The notes under the pieces are model-generated. The model did not search any database. It had not been told where the DNA came from and saw nothing but the letters and a program-made list of their open reading frames with translations. The translations under genes were made by a program, and so were the position numbers. Positions 45,501 through 58,599 of a stretch of 64,000 nucleotides of DNA are shown here, in pieces. The stretch lies in assembly GCA_029582165.1 (NCBI GenBank), contig CM055880.1, positions 8,950,721 through 9,014,720 on the forward strand. The letters run 5' to 3'. How positions within the stretch are numbered: the stretch's first letter is position 1; each line of letters begins with the position of its first letter. This DNA is from Portulaca oleracea (taxonomy: Eukaryota; Streptophyta; Magnoliopsida; Caryophyllales; Portulacaceae).

Positions 45501-48500
45501 CAAATGGGAACCACCTGCCTTGGTATCTTTAGTGATGCAAATTCCTCAATAATTTTTGTGCCACAGAATGTAATACTGCTCTTGTCCCTTTCTCAGAACG
45601 CGTTTATTAGTACTAGGTCCCAGCTTTTGTTTGAATGCATATGAATGTTGTAAGGCAGTTGTCTGGAACATGAATTTCTCCAGGGATATTTCTTTTCGAG
45701 CTTTGAATGTTTCGGTGATACCGGTTGATCTCCGTGGGTGCCCACCTTGAAAATTCTAAGGTCTTCTAACCACATATAATTAAGTAATTTTGTGCCCAAT
45801 GGTCCCGTGAGACGTCTGGTTTCTTAAGCTGTTACACAAATTTTTGTTGAGAAGAATACCTAATCTGGGATCCTGTAGCTGCACTAGCACAAAGTTTAAG
45901 TTTGCAAACTATGTGACACATTTAAGTTAAGTCTGGACTTTGCATATTCTGAAATGGCCAAGGACTTTGATCCGCTGTTTTGGATTTAATAGTGGCTTTG
46001 CTAGAGAAGGTTAACCCCGAGGCCTGAGCTACATCCAATGGTTTTATGCTTGGTTTTGCTTTGTAGTTAACTATTGTGGTTGTCATACTGTTGTCTTGTT
46101 TCAATGTTCTTGTAGACGTAATGTTGATACTGATGCTTGTACAGTCCGAGCATGCCTTATTTCCTCTAGAGAGCATGGGATGATTGACATATTGAATCTT
46201 TTGTTATAACGTTTAATACATCAAATTCAAACTGTTACTTTGCCGCCCATTTACACTTATCTTCAGTACCTTGTGACTACTTTTGGAGGTTAATTTGTGG
46301 TGTATTGGATCTGTTCACAGCTAGGGATGGCAAGTGCATTGGAGACACTAAGTGGACAAGCTTACGGAGCTAAGCAGTATCGCAAACTAGGAACACAAAC
46401 ATACACCGCAATCTTCTCACTTACCTTAGTCTGCATCCCACTATCCGTCCTGTGGATCAACATGGGAAAAATCCTCGTTTTCATAGGCCAAAACCCTTCA
46501 ATTTCACATGAAGCTGGGAGGTTTTCAACATACCTCGTACCTGCCCTGTTTGCCTATGCATGTCTTCAGCCTCTCGTTCGGTACTTTCAATCCCAAAGTT
46601 TGGTCATGCCCATGGTTGCAAGTTCCTGTGTGTCTTTGTGCCTCCACATTCCCCTCTGCTGGGCTCTGGTGTTCAAGTCTGGGCTACACAACGTCGGAGC
46701 TGCTATCGCGATGAGCATATCGTTTTGGTTGAACGTGATTTTCCTCGCTCTTTACATGAAGTTTTCCCCTTCATGTTCTATAACACGGTCTCCTCTCTCA
46801 ATGGAAATATTCCAGGGAATTGGAGAGTTCTTCCGGTTTGCTATTCCTTCTGCCGTTATGATTTGGTAAGCTCCCTCGTACGTCTTATTGTATATACTGC
46901 AAAAATGTTGAGATTCTTCAAAGACCTCTGTTGACATTTCGTTTCTGTGGTTGTAGTTTAGAGTGGTGGTCCTTTGAACTGCTGATCTTACTATCTGGGC
47001 TTCTACCAAATCCAGAACTCGAGACCTCCGTTCTCTCAGTGTGGTAAATGTTCTGTTTAGCGTCATTACAATAAGAAAACCCACCATAGTTGAATGAAAT
47101 AAACCAAACACTGATTGGTGGTTCTCTCTTTTCTTCTTGGATAGCTTGTCGACGATATCAACGCTGTATGCTATACCTTATGGAGTTGGAGCTGCTGCAA
47201 GGTCTGCTCTTGACTGAAATTTCTTATGACATTTTAGCAGCAGAAATTAAATACCTGACGTTTGTTTACTGTCTATGAATACAGCACAAGAGTATCGAAT
47301 GAACTCGGGGCAGGGAACCCAAGAGGGGCACGCACAGCAGCCGGTGGGGTCATGGTAATCGCGGTGGCAAATGGTCTGGTAGTAAGTGCGATCCTGTTTG
47401 CAACACGTAAAGTTTTCGGGTATTGTTTCAGCAATGAGAAAGAAGTGGTAGACTATGTCACGAGAATGGCGCCTTTGGTGAGTTGCAATGTTATAATGGA
47501 CAGCTTACAAGGTGTTCTTTCAGGTATGTATAAATTTGACTACTGCTGCAGAAATCTTTGAGGAGTGGAAATAGCTGTTTTCTTACGGTATATGCTAAGG
47601 CTTTTTTTGTAATCGGTAACGTGCATCAGGTATTGCTAGGGGATGTGGGTGGCAACACATAGGTGCTTTTGTGAATCTGGGTGCGTTCTACCTGTTTGGG
47701 ATTCCAGTTGCAGCAACACTGGGCTTCTGGGTTGGTATTCGGGGCATGGGCCTCTGGATCGGGATTCTTGGTGGTGCTACTGTACAAACTATTCTTTTGT
47801 CGGTAATCACGAGTTGTGTCAGCTGGGATGACCTGGTCAGTAGTCTTCAGTCCTTGTTTCTCTTCATATGTTCTCAACTCTAACCAGTTTTTAGCCTCTC
47901 TTTTGTCTTGCAAATATCATACATTCTCCTGGGATCGGCAAAAACTGACCCGACCTGAAAATTCGACCTAAAACCCTTCCAAATATTTTGGGTTTTATAC
48001 ACGATTTCTTGACCTAGTCTTGGAATTTGTTGAGCCCAAAGAACGATGGCGTTCTCATGCAATAAGTGAGAGCTAAGTACCAAAGAGGTGGTCGATAAGT
48101 TGGTACCCCCCCCCCCCCCCCAAAATCTCCCAAATTCCTCACCAAGGCTCAAATTTTTGAATGAAATTGTGGGGTTGATGCGTCATGCATGTTATGGGCA
48201 GCTCGGTACTTCTTATCTATGGCCTGTAAAACTTACTGGTGGTTACCCTGAGATAAGGGCACCGAGGGCGGGCCTACTTACACTATAAATAAAAAAGAGA
48301 AAGAGGGCTAACGGCTAAGTTGTGAACGCGATGGACCGATGCTAGAAGCCAGGAATGTACTCGATCAGTGGGAGTCTAAAAGCAGTTCGGGTTTGTGATT
48401 TGTTTTGCAGGCAAGAAAGGCAAGGCAAAGATTATTCAAGTCGAGTTCTGAAGTTGGCAATGGAGCAAATGGAGAAGAGCAAAGACCATTATTAACAAAC

Positions 48501-48503
48501 TAG
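42576..48503 (+). CDS. MATE-family efflux transporter (DETOXIFICATION/DTX type), 7 exons
   Basis: Exons: 42576-42815, 46321-46865, 46957-47043, 47145-47201, 47285-47523, 47630-47835, 48411-48503. They give 488 aa, normal for plant MATE proteins, with every junction GT-AG and in phase. MATE proteins are 12-helix cation- or proton-driven antiporters of the plasma membrane or tonoplast that export alkaloids, flavonoids, citrate or xenobiotics. Family motifs: [20 protein letters not shown] with MMVGHLGEL (TM1-2), [19 protein letters not shown], the [20 protein letters not shown] core, [20 protein letters not shown] (exon 3), [16 protein letters not shown] and [17 protein letters not shown]. It most resembles the DTX14-19 subgroup by eye, but the substrate cannot be told. 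Intron 1 is 3.5 kb and holds a MITE. Confidence 0.95.
43966..44203. mobile_element. hAT-like MITE, copy 3, in MATE intron 1
   Basis: It starts GGGCCCTGTTTTTT and ends CGTATAAAAGAACATAGCC, the two ends being imperfect inverted repeats. The core AAAAGTGAGGAGAGAGAA and AGATATATTGGTAATGATTG matches copy 2. Confidence 0.65.
48104..48121. repeat. Poly(C) run in the last MATE intron
   Basis: About 17 consecutive C between exons 6 and 7. Its length may be unreliable. Confidence 0.8.
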
Positions 48504-49767
48504 TTCACTCAAGTAAGATTCATGACTTTCTTCAGTGAAGCAGAGGCCGTTCGCGCAATTGATTGGATAGACACGCAGCAAGCATTAGGCTTCAAACCAC
48601 AATTTTGGGACACAAAACCGGGCCGACCTATACTGCAGATGCAAAGCTCCGGCGGTGTCATATGCTTGTCCTCGATCAACTGTTTTCTTTTTCATTTGTT
48701 ACATCTTTTCCCCACAAATCTGTATTAGGTAAAGTTAATCTTATGGTGGTTCAGCTGAAATTCGATGCTTTGTTAAGCTATGTACTCTGTGTTGTACTTA
48801 GTTGAAAATGCTAATTAACGAACATTGATGCCATGATTAAGAGCATTTTGCCAAGCAAATTAAAGGAGAAATCTGTTGAGTAGTAGTCTACTTGTGGAAT
48901 ACAAATGGGTTTGTTGCTATGCCATAATAGAGTTTTCAAAAAGTTTAGTGCTTGTGTACATCTAACAAATAAGTTTAGATAGCTTAGAATTAAGACTAAA
49001 AGTCTAAAACTTACAAGGGACAATAGTACTTCTACGTATTTTAGTGGTTGTAAAAATCGTTTGTTAGTAATTTATGATCCTTTTTCTTGCCTATCGATTT
49101 TGTGTTTCTTTCTTAGAAAACTTTAATTTAGGGATATACCTTGGGATGACATCCTTAGATGTCGATTTTTGTGAAAATATAAGTGGGAAAAAAATAATTG
49201 ATGATAAAGGAGCAGAAACCTAATATTAGGTGAGAGATTACAATAATAAGAATAATATGAAGGTAAAATATAAACTCTCGAATACTCTTACAACCAAGGA
49301 ATGCATAGAGGTGAAAATGCTCTCAATCAGAATGTCAAAATGGTATCGTATCATTTTGCAAACACCGATCGACTAGTATCGAGAGTTTTTTCACGTCTAT
49401 TCATTGTGGGCATTTAAGATTGTGGGTATTTAAGATTTTATATTTTGCCTTCAAATTTTCTTGGTGTGCTATGAGCCGTTTGAGATACTCTCCCCTTATA
49501 TTAGTGGATTATTGCTCCTCTACCATCCATAATCTTTGTCGACATTGAATTTGTACATAAATCTTGTATTCTTATATTCTTCGATTTTAACCACCAATCT
49601 CATCATACTTTTCTCAATATTATACATTGTGCAATTTAATCTCCCTGTAATATTAGACTCATATTTTCCCGAACAGATAATAATGTAAGAGTTATAACAA
49701 AATAATACATACCAACAACCAAGCATTCTTGTACATTTCCTTCTTTTAATAAACTTTACACAATAAA
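48504..49767. other. Convergent intergenic region (MATE / glycosyltransferase)
   Basis: 3' UTRs of both genes lie here. A further frame at about 48522-48728 sits in the MATE 3' UTR and resembles nothing known. No repeat was recognised. Confidence 0.5.
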
Positions 49768-52700
49768 CTAATTCCTTAGTTTGATCTTGGACATTTTAAC
49801 TTTTTTTCGCCATGACCTTTTGCACTCAACATGTTGAGCCCACTGAAACGACGTCGTCCCATTGGGTGGCCCTGCCCTATATTGAACCCACATACGTAAG
49901 ACCTTACTTAAGTCTACCACCTTGGCCCTAATAAACCGGCAACAATTGGCATGAATTGTGATAATATTTGGTGCATCAAATGTATTTTGACAAAACCCAC
50001 TAAATAACCTAGTTTCTAAGAACATGACCTTAATGCCAAGTTCACCAAGAACACCTTGCCAAACCATCTTTTGAATAACATCTTGCTCTTTAGTTCTTGG
50101 GTTCTTGTCCTTCAATCCGTACCATCTCTCGAACAACGAGATCGTCTTGTTGTTCGATTTCACAAAGTAGAAACCTGTGTTGATGGCGTTTTCTGTCGAC
50201 GATGAGTTACCGTTGTGAAAGTCAGTACTAAATTGGATGTCGGAATTGTTGTGGGTTGCATTTAGGATTGGGAATGGGTTCCTTAGCCATAGCACATCAG
50301 TGTCCTGTAGTTTTCATTGAAATAGATGACATGTAATTTTATCAGTTGTTACTCATATCAAAGGAAAATAATCAAAATATGTAGGGGAAAAATAAATATT
50401 TATAAGAAAATCGTAATTATCTTTTGCAAAACTAGGAGATGCTATTGGTATTTTTTGTCAACAATGTTTAATATCTACTTAATTATTGTAATCATATTGT
50501 ATGTTCTGTATGTTAGATTTTTTTAAAATTTTTTTTTACAATGGGTAGTAGTCTAACATATTGAATCCCCTGGGCATACTAACCCATATGTTAGATGTTT
50601 ATGGATACAAATCAAAAATAATAATTTATATTGCCCTAGTTATAAGGTATGACCCAAATTAGGTTTATAATTTGTAATTATTAGTCTCAAAAATCATAAT
50701 GCAATTTACGAGCTACTCCCTTCGCTCTTTTTTATTTGTCATTTACAGTTTTTAGTGTCAATTTTTAATCAATAATTTCTAATATTTTTTTTAAAAAAAT
50801 AATATTATATTTTTTAATAGTATTTTTCATTACGAATTTAATGACATCAATTTTATATGATAAATCATTATAAAAATTAAGATATTAATGATTAAAGTTT
50901 TTAACAAAATTTTCTAAACGACAAATAAATAAAAAGGGAGGGAATATTACTTTAATTTCCTTTTCAGTCGCCCCATTTTTGTCTTTTAGTTTATGAGTTA
51001 ATATGGGTAAAGATCATATCTCAATCACAATTTTGTTATGAATTAATTAGTCATATTAGGCTTAGTCATTATCAAATGAATCACAATTCAAATTAGGGAA
51101 ATGATAAAAGTCTTGTGCAAGACACATATTTTATGTCTTGTCATTATAGAAAACCTATATATTTGTGAATTAAATTGGAAAAAAGTTACATGATTGACTT
51201 CTATAACTATAATAATATATATAAATTGTATAAAATCACACTTTTATCTATATTTTTAAAAATTTACAAAAAAGCGTCTAAAATATGCCCAACGGATGGG
51301 GTTCATTCGTTAGGGTGTCAATTTTAATTATTGGCGTAGCCAACACATTTCAAGCTTCTTATAATTGATAATTAATAGTATCTGTCAAAAAAATTGCGTT
51401 AAAAACGATAATAAGTATTGATTTTATAAGGGAGAAGACATTTAAGGAGTGTCTTGGGGCAAGACACTTATCATCACCCTATATTAAAAACTACTACTAG
51501 TCTACTATTACTTGCCGGCTTCTCTTCAGTCTTCACTCACTGTCTCTCCGCCCCTTCCCCTTTATATTTATTTTTAAAATTTAAATATCTTAATTTTAAA
51601 TTTTTACCTAGTAAACAAGCATATTTTGAAAAATATTTATTTAAATTTTTTTAAAAAATAAACTAAAATTTAAAAATATATATTATATAATTTATATTAA
51701 ATAAAAATACTAACGATCAAGATAAAACTTAATACATTTTGTTTCATTCCTAATAAAAATACTAACGATCAACATAAAAATATATATTATATAATTTATA
51801 TTAAATAAAAATACTAACGATCGTTAGTATTCATGAATAAATAAGATTTATTTTACTTAAAATGATTGACAACCACCGACTAATAGATAAACTTAATTGC
51901 AAAAACTGTCCTACAATTTTGTTTCATTCCTAATAACCTAGCGGGTTTTTGGCTCAAAATAATCCGAAGTCGGAGGTCATTGGCTGAAAATAATCCAAAC
52001 TCACTTTTTGGCTGAAAATAATCCGAACTTTTAACTTATTTACTCGGACTAAACTGAAATCGATTTCTGATATCAGAATACTGCTCGGTCAGCTTATGTA
52101 GACCCCAGTCAGCATAAATTCAAAATCAAAATCAATTAAAGAAACATGTGTTCCAGCTACCCAATCAAATTTCTGACGCCGGAAATCGATTTCGGTTTAG
52201 TCCGAGTAAATAGGTTAAAAGTTTGGATTATTTTCAGCCAAAAAGTGAGTTTGGATTATTTTCAGCCACTGACCTCCAACTTCGGATTATTTTGTGACAA
52301 AAACCCTAAGCTGGTCCAAGTTGCACTATTGACCAGGGATTCCTCCTTCCTTAATCGTTATCTTTTTGCAGAAATATATTTTGGTTGTTGAAATTAAATC
52401 CCACTATCATTAGTAGATGCTCTAAAAATAGATCATATATTCATATCACATCCACATGTACCATAATGCCGTTAATTTTAAGTGCAGTTAACTAATTCCG
52501 TATTTGGTGAATAAATATCTGACAAAATTACGCTCTAAGGTGTTATTTCCTCAATTTTTTATCTGTTATTTACGGTTTTCAATGTTAAATTTTAATATAA
52601 TTCTTTTATAAAAAAATATAATATTATATCACATTATGAATCATTATACAAATTAAATAAGATACTAACGGTCAAAGTTTTTTGTGATTGATAAATAAAA

Positions 52701-53424
52701 ACGGGGGAGCATTAGTTTATTACGTACTGTGGTAATTATGGTCTGTGATAATTATGATCTGATTAAGTGCTTATAATCAGCATTTTTATCACAAAGAGAC
52801 CTTAATTTCTGATACATTTTTATGGAAGAATATAATTTGGTCCAATAAAACTAGACGTATACTTACCGTGAAGATAAAACTGTACCCTTTCTTGAGCACT
52901 TGAATAAGAAAAAAAGTTCTCCTCCACATCATGTTGATGAAACCCCTAGACATGAATACTTCTTCCCCCATGAAATCCTGACCGTCGGTCGACAACCGGT
53001 AGCAATGGAGCCCGCGAAATCGACACCGTTCATAAGCCACCTGATCAACGGCCACGATCACAAGATGGTCGAGAAGCACCCTTGTGTGTTCCCCCTGCCA
53101 AAACCCCTCCAAGAAGAGGTCAAACATATTGGGGACACCTACGTCACCCTCGTCTTCCACGTAAGCCCTATTCACAACGGCTATAATTACTGTTTTATCG
53201 TCGCCGCCCATCGACGCGGCCTTCTCCAACACCGCATCGAGCTCGTCCACGGTGTCGTTTTGGTGGGGCCGGAAGGCGGGGAGTGATGACGTGGAGGTGG
53301 GGGAGTTTAGGTAGAGGATGGAGAGGATGAGGATGTTTGAGAGGAGGAGGATGATGGAGATGACTCTCCATGTGTAGTATGAACTTGTGTTCATAGAGGA
53401 GGAGGAGGAGGAGGAGGACTCCAT
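49768..53424 (-). CDS. Nucleotide-diphospho-sugar transferase family protein (PF03407, At4g15970-like), 2 exons
   Basis: Exons 53424-52867 and 50304-49768 join in phase 0 to 364 aa, typical for this plant family. It is a predicted type II Golgi glycosyltransferase. An N-terminal Ser run (residues 3-10, encoded by a GGA repeat on the plus strand) precedes one membrane helix at about 19-39 (WRVISIILLLSNILILSILY). The lumenal domain includes VIIAVVNRAYVE, LDHLVIVAVDQVAYERC and FMSRGFINMMWRRT. The metal-binding DxD is DTDVLWLRNPFP, the first residues of exon 2, followed by ENAINTGFYFVKSNNKT and RTKEQDVIQKM. The family includes arabinosyltransferases such as RRA and XEG113, but the acceptor cannot be assigned. 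The single intron (50305-52866) holds several MITEs. No breaks were seen. Confidence 0.93.
50714..50946. mobile_element. Stowaway-like MITE in the glycosyltransferase intron
   Basis: It starts CTACTCCCTTCGCTC and ends AAAAAGGGAGGGAATA, with ATTTGTCATTTA and AAACGACAAATAAA as inner inverted arms. It contains CATTACGAATTTAATG, also seen in the copies near 7.9 and 28.9 kb. Confidence 0.7.
51672..51822. repeat. AT-rich tandem duplication, period 104 bp
   Basis: A 47-bp block starting AAAAATATATATTATATAAT and ending ATACTAACGATC occurs at 51672 and 51776. The spacer has another ATACTAACGATCAA. GTTTCATTCCTAATA also recurs near 51920. Confidence 0.75.
51943..52306. mobile_element. Foldback MITE built of repeated words, in the glycosyltransferase intron
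   Basis: Inverted repeats of about 130 bp start GGGTTTTTG at both ends. Each contains three copies of AAAATAATCC(G/A)AA at spacings of 31 and 28 (left: 51956, 51987, 52015). The flanks TAACCTAGC and TAAGCTGGT agree at 6 of 9 positions, a possible decayed 9-bp target duplication. Confidence 0.75.
52538..52712. mobile_element. Decayed Stowaway-like MITE
   Basis: The inner sequence (ATCTGTTATTTACGGTTTTC, then GATACTAACGGTCAAAG and ATAAATAAAAACGGGGGAG) follows the pattern of the copy at 50714-50946. Its termini are eroded. Confidence 0.45.
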
Positions 53425-53537
53425 GCATGAATGAAATTCAGTGGGGTTGATTTGGTGGCTGGGAAAATGGGTTTAGGTTTCGTGGAGTTTTATAAATTTG
53501 AGGGATTCAAAGAAGAGAAGTGAAGTGTAGTGTGGAA

Positions 53538-53545
53538 TTTATATA
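53538..53545 (-). promoter_or_regulatory. Candidate TATA box of the glycosyltransferase gene
   Basis: The minus strand is TATATAAA, 114 bp upstream of the ATG at 53424. A weaker alternative, TATAAAA, lies at about 53488-53495. Confidence 0.45.
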
Positions 53546-54373
53546 CGCAAATTATGGAATTGTGAAAAGTGATGGATATATAGGAATGAATAACCTAGAT
53601 AACAAATAGTGATGAGGGAAATTTGGTTTCGGGTAAATTCGGGTCAATCAATTTGGTTATTGTCAAAATTTGGATGAGAAATTTATATTCTGACCCGATT
53701 TTTATTTGGGTCAGATCGAATTGGACAATTTGGACGGAGCTAAATTTCGATCAGAATCGGATTCGGACAATAGAAAAAAAAAAAGAAATGCTAAAATGTA
53801 AAAAGGAAACATGAAAGTTGTTTTATTTGACAAAATGTAAAAAGGAATAAGTAGTCCAATCCATAGCACTCTCCGAAAGAGTAAACCCTAAACACATAGG
53901 GTAGGAGGTGAACTTTTTACCACTTAAATAAGAGGTGATTCGCAAGACTCAGCTTAATTGACTTGTGATTGATTGAATGTATAAGTGTAGAACACGTACA
54001 TCCATTGACTGCGTACTGGTGCTCCGTGGATTAAGCATAGACAGATCTTTGGGCTTTAGCGCACCATCTAGAATTCTTCTTCGTTCTCTATGGCAAAAAA
54101 TAAATAAAAAAAATTCTTCTTCATTTTTTTTTAAATCTTGGATAGTAATTCATCCACAAGAAATTGATGATCAAGCCCAAAGAAAAAGAGAAAATTAAAG
54201 ACAAATTGATGATAAAAAAAACTGGGCAGCGCTCACTAAAATTTGGGTTCAAGTAAATTTGGGTTCCGTTAATATTAAAATTCGGACAAGAAGTTGATCA
54301 TCAAGCTCAATTTTTTTTCAATGTTGGACAATTTGGACGGTGTTAAAATCGGGTCAAAGTTTGGTTTGAACAA
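53546..54373. other. Intergenic low-complexity DNA
   Basis: It is rich in 'gggtca' and 'ttggac' words (ACAATTTGGACGG occurs twice, near 53725 and 54328), perhaps the trace of an old repeat. No gene was seen. Confidence 0.4.
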
Positions 54374-55060
54374 TGTTGGAAAAAACAATGAGATGGAGAA
54401 ACACGGTCATATGATGGGGGATTACTTGGGTGGCCAGGAGTCGACGACAAGTCCGTCTCCTCTTAAGACTTATTCACTAGACCGTGAAAAGACTCAAGGG
54501 TAAAACCTAACTTCTTGTAAGCAAAGTAACAAGATTTCTCATGGACTCGCAAAGAAATGTTGCTGCAGTCAACACCTCAAAGAGTGTGTTGAAGCTCTCT
54601 AGAAACTTGAAGAAGAGTTGAGGTGAGGATGAATGGAGAATTCATCCTCCTTTTATAGTGATTCATGGAGTAGACAATCCATTCAAACTTGACATAATAG
54701 GAGGCATTATCCAAGGGATATGTCTTTGAATCATTAATGGAGATTGCTTGATTGATTTCTCAGTCAAAGATTATCCCTATTAATGATCAATCGAGATTAA
54801 TCCCAAGGTTTAGTTTAAGGGATTTCAAAACTCAATCCCGACTGGGTCCAACACGGTCTGTGTTGATCCCAACACGGTCCGTGTTGACCCAGTGCACAAA
54901 AATAGTGCTCTCTGGATGTTAACACGGGTCGTGTCACACCAGACACGATCCGTGTTGGTCCCCTTTTTCTTATTAAGCTTATTTCCGACCTCCCGGTCAA
55001 CTGGTACCTATGCTTATAACTTAAACTTTTATGCCTCTTAACTCTTGAAATAATCCAACA
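54374..55060 (-). repeat. LTR-A of the non-coding element, with 4 palindromes
   Basis: 687 bp. Palindromic sites: 54849-54865, 54870-54886 (CAACACGGTCCGTGTTG, perfect), 54920-54934 and 54942-54957. The TATA box on the minus strand is at about 54651-54657 (CTATAAAA). Confidence 0.85.
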
Positions 55061-57868
55061 ATCCCCTGCCATTTCAAGAGTTCCACTTGAAATAGCCCGA
55101 GATCCCTCACTTGGGTAAAAATACCCCCGTCATACATGGCACCTTCTAGAGAACTTAAACACCCGAGAAATCAAGGAGTTGTTATGCGTCATGAAAGTGA
55201 CTCACGACTTGAACTTTCACTTAGTGTATGTAAATTCAATTAGTCTGGATGCATAAGTAGACAAGCTTTGAACTTTACATCCTTATTTGACTAATTGGGT
55301 ACATAGCACACACACAACCCAAAACCTTGCTTAAAATAAAGACACTGTTTCAAACCGGCCATGTGTCCCATACCCTCCGCGAGAACCATCAAGCCCAGCC
55401 CTAGGCTATCCGAAGCGACCTACTTCACGTTCTCGCATAGGCAGACTTTTACGTCTCGTAATAGAGCTCCCCATCTCATCGATTCAAAGTCTATTAATGA
55501 GTCATAGACTCAAACCTCTTGAACATTACGGTTCTTGAGCATCATCTTGTCTTTGGGATGATTTATCTTAAATATTTTGATGCTCTCATTATCATTCAAC
55601 GTTGTCGACCATTGAACTCAAGACTTGACAAGAGGTGTCAAGCGTGAGTTGGAACTCCGTTGATGATAATATATAATTGGGCTTTACTCCCATCCCCTTA
55701 TCAAGGATCACTAGATACTCTTGTGACCTTGCAAGAATTTGATCATGATACTTTTGATCGCCTCTTTAACTAAGGTCATTAGATAAATAAATATCTTTCC
55801 ATGACCTTACTTATCATGATCATCTCTTAAACTTAACATTTCTTTCCTTCATCATAGTTGTGATTACACCATCACACTATAGGTTTAGGTAAGAAATACT
55901 TTACCACTTATCATAGTACGACTCAACCATCGCATTATAAGTTTTGGCAAACTTTAAAATATTGAGTTCATATTTAAACTTACAAGACGAATGCATTAGT
56001 AGGCGACAAACCTTTGAACTATACATTCTTTTGTAATGCCAAATCTCATGATCTCAAAAACTTTGATTATAATATTATCCAAATGACATGGATAATCCTC
56101 GTAATGCTTATAAATAGATTACTATAACCTTGTCCAAGATGTTGGACTACTTGTATAGTTACCTTGAAAGAGATGCTTACAAGATCAAAATTTCTTTTGA
56201 TTTTTCGCATTCTTTTCCTTATCACTATGTCTTTTTATCCAAGTGCCTTGGATGACAAAGCTACTACTTATACCTTAGAACAACCTTATAAATCAAATTA
56301 ACATTTGATTTTCCATGTTTTTTGCTTGATTATGTCCAAATAACTTTTGGATTTCATAGGTAAAACTTATCGCCTTAGAACCTTGTAAATCAAATTAACA
56401 TTTGATTTTCATGTTCTTTGAATAACTATATCCAACTAATTTTGAATTTCATAGTTATAGCCTTTGTACCAATCAAAGTGGTACTTGATTTTCCATGGAA
56501 GAAGCCTCTTCCAACTTAAACTTGAACAAACACTTAAGTTTCATGGAAATTAAATTCCATCTTATGTGTAACTTAAAACATTACACTTTCAACCATTTGC
56601 TACAAAGCTTGAATACCATAAACTTGAATACCATATGTAATGAAACTTATTACATATCTTAACATTGGCTAGGCGAGAAAGAACCTCAATCGATCTTGAA
56701 TGATTATCTTATAGTTATATGACTTTTACTTATATGACCAAACTTCATTCTAATTAGGGTCATGTTTCCTTATACATGATTAGATCCATTTCTTAAATAT
56801 TAAAAATGTGAAACTCATAATCATTCGTCCCGTATGCCAATCTTACTCATAAATCCATAACTCACTTAAGGATGGATCGAACAAATGTATATAAGAGCCA
56901 TATGCAGTTCCTTTTGTAGCAAACTTGATTGAATCCTACATATCAAACATGTAAACTTGATTAATAGACAATTAATAAATGAAGCAATGATCATCCAATT
57001 TTATAACACATGAACTTAGGTAAATATCATGCGTCCAAAATAAATTATCGTGCACATAGTCCAACATGCATACATTATACAACTTATCTTATAGTAGATA
57101 CATACTACTTACATTCATACATGATGAACACTTATAATCTCATAAAATGGCGGTAAAGCCAAGTACATGTATTCAACTTAAACACATGGATACATTGAGT
57201 TATGATTATCCTTAAATCTTAGATAATCATACACTTAATAAGCCTTAACCATATGCCTCAATATAACCATATGTCTCAATATGTAAGTCACATATATTAG
57301 CATACAAACCATACAAAGTATGAACCTTCTCATAAACATTTACTTTATCTCATGAAGAAACATCATATATGACAAAAGTAAACACTTAACAACAGAATCA
57401 TTTTGATAATAATAAGTTCATTGAGCATGAGAAGCTTACACTTATAAATAATTTTGTGTCTATGTTACTTATGACACATCTATAGCCCATATGCTTATAA
57501 TAATCACATAGACCATCATTATTTCTTATTAGGCTATGCTAAGCTTATTCAAAAAAAACTTCTTATGCATGAGAACTTTAATTACTTCCATGACAAACAA
57601 GAAATATACATTTCTACTTGTACTCATATGAACAAAAATACCTTATTCATATCTTAATAATAGGAAAACATGTCATGGTCAACTTATTCACGCAAAGCAA
57701 TCATATGAATTTACTTGATCTTATATTTTTAACAAAGTTAGCACGAGTACTTAATCAACATCATATGACTACTTTTGAACTTGTCATGCCTCAAACATAA
57801 AAAAATATATAACATGATTGATTGATAACTTGACATGCATACTAGCACACTTGAAACTTAGATCAATC
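55061..57868 (-). other. Interior of the non-coding LTR element
   Basis: 2.8 kb with no credible reading frame on either strand. The part nearest LTR-A (to about 56240) is conserved in the second unit, including CAAACCGGCCATGTGTCCCA and GACTTGACAAGAGGTGTCAA. The part at 56280-56480 has repeated TTAACATTTGATTTTC words. Confidence 0.7.
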
Positions 57869-58599
57869 TGTTGGAAATAACGAATGATGAGATGGAATAA
57901 AATGGAACCACAAGATGGGGAATCACTTGGGTGGCTAGGAGTCGACGGTTACACTGCCTCCCCTTAAGACTTATTCACTAGACCGTGAAAAGACTCAAGG
58001 GTAAAACCTAACTTCTTGTAAGCAAAGTAACGAGATTTCTCATGGGCTCTCAAAGAATGTTGCTGCAGTCAACACCTCAAAGAGTGTGTTGAAACTCTCT
58101 AGAAACTTGAAGAAGAAGATGATTGAGGGTGTGGATGAATGGAGAATTCATCCTCCTTATATAGGCAAACTTTGGAGTCATAAGGTGGTCAAACCTTCCA
58201 ATTGCATGGGGCATAATCCAAGGGATTATGTTTGAATGACATTTAATGAGAAATCAAGATTGATTTCTCAGTCAATATCATCCAAAATCATGACCAAATT
58301 CATTTCAACACGAGGCATAAATCATGGGATTTGAAATTCAATACGACTGTGATCAACACGGATCGTGTTAGATCACACGGTCCGTGTTGTAGCCAACACG
58401 ACCCGTGCTGGATCAACACGACCCGTGTTGATCCTGTGCACGCTTTTCTTACTTTCTGGACGCCAACACGGGTCGTGTCATACTTAGCACGATCCGTGTT
58501 GGGTCCATTTCTCTTGTGAAGCTCGTTTTCGACCTATCCGGTCGATCCTATGCTTATAACTTGTATTTTATACCTCTTAACTCTTGAAATACTCCAACA
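57869..58599 (-). repeat. LTR-B of the non-coding element, with 6 palindromes
   Basis: 731 bp. Palindromic sites: 58353-58370, 58373-58389, 58394-58410, 58413-58431 (TCAACACGACCCGTGTTGA), 58464-58479 and 58486-58501. The minus-strand TATA box is at about 58157-58164. Confidence 0.85.

Noticed and set aside
50305..52866. Extra exons in the glycosyltransferase intron
   Set aside because: The two exons join to a complete family-length protein, and the intron contains only MITEs and AT-rich DNA.
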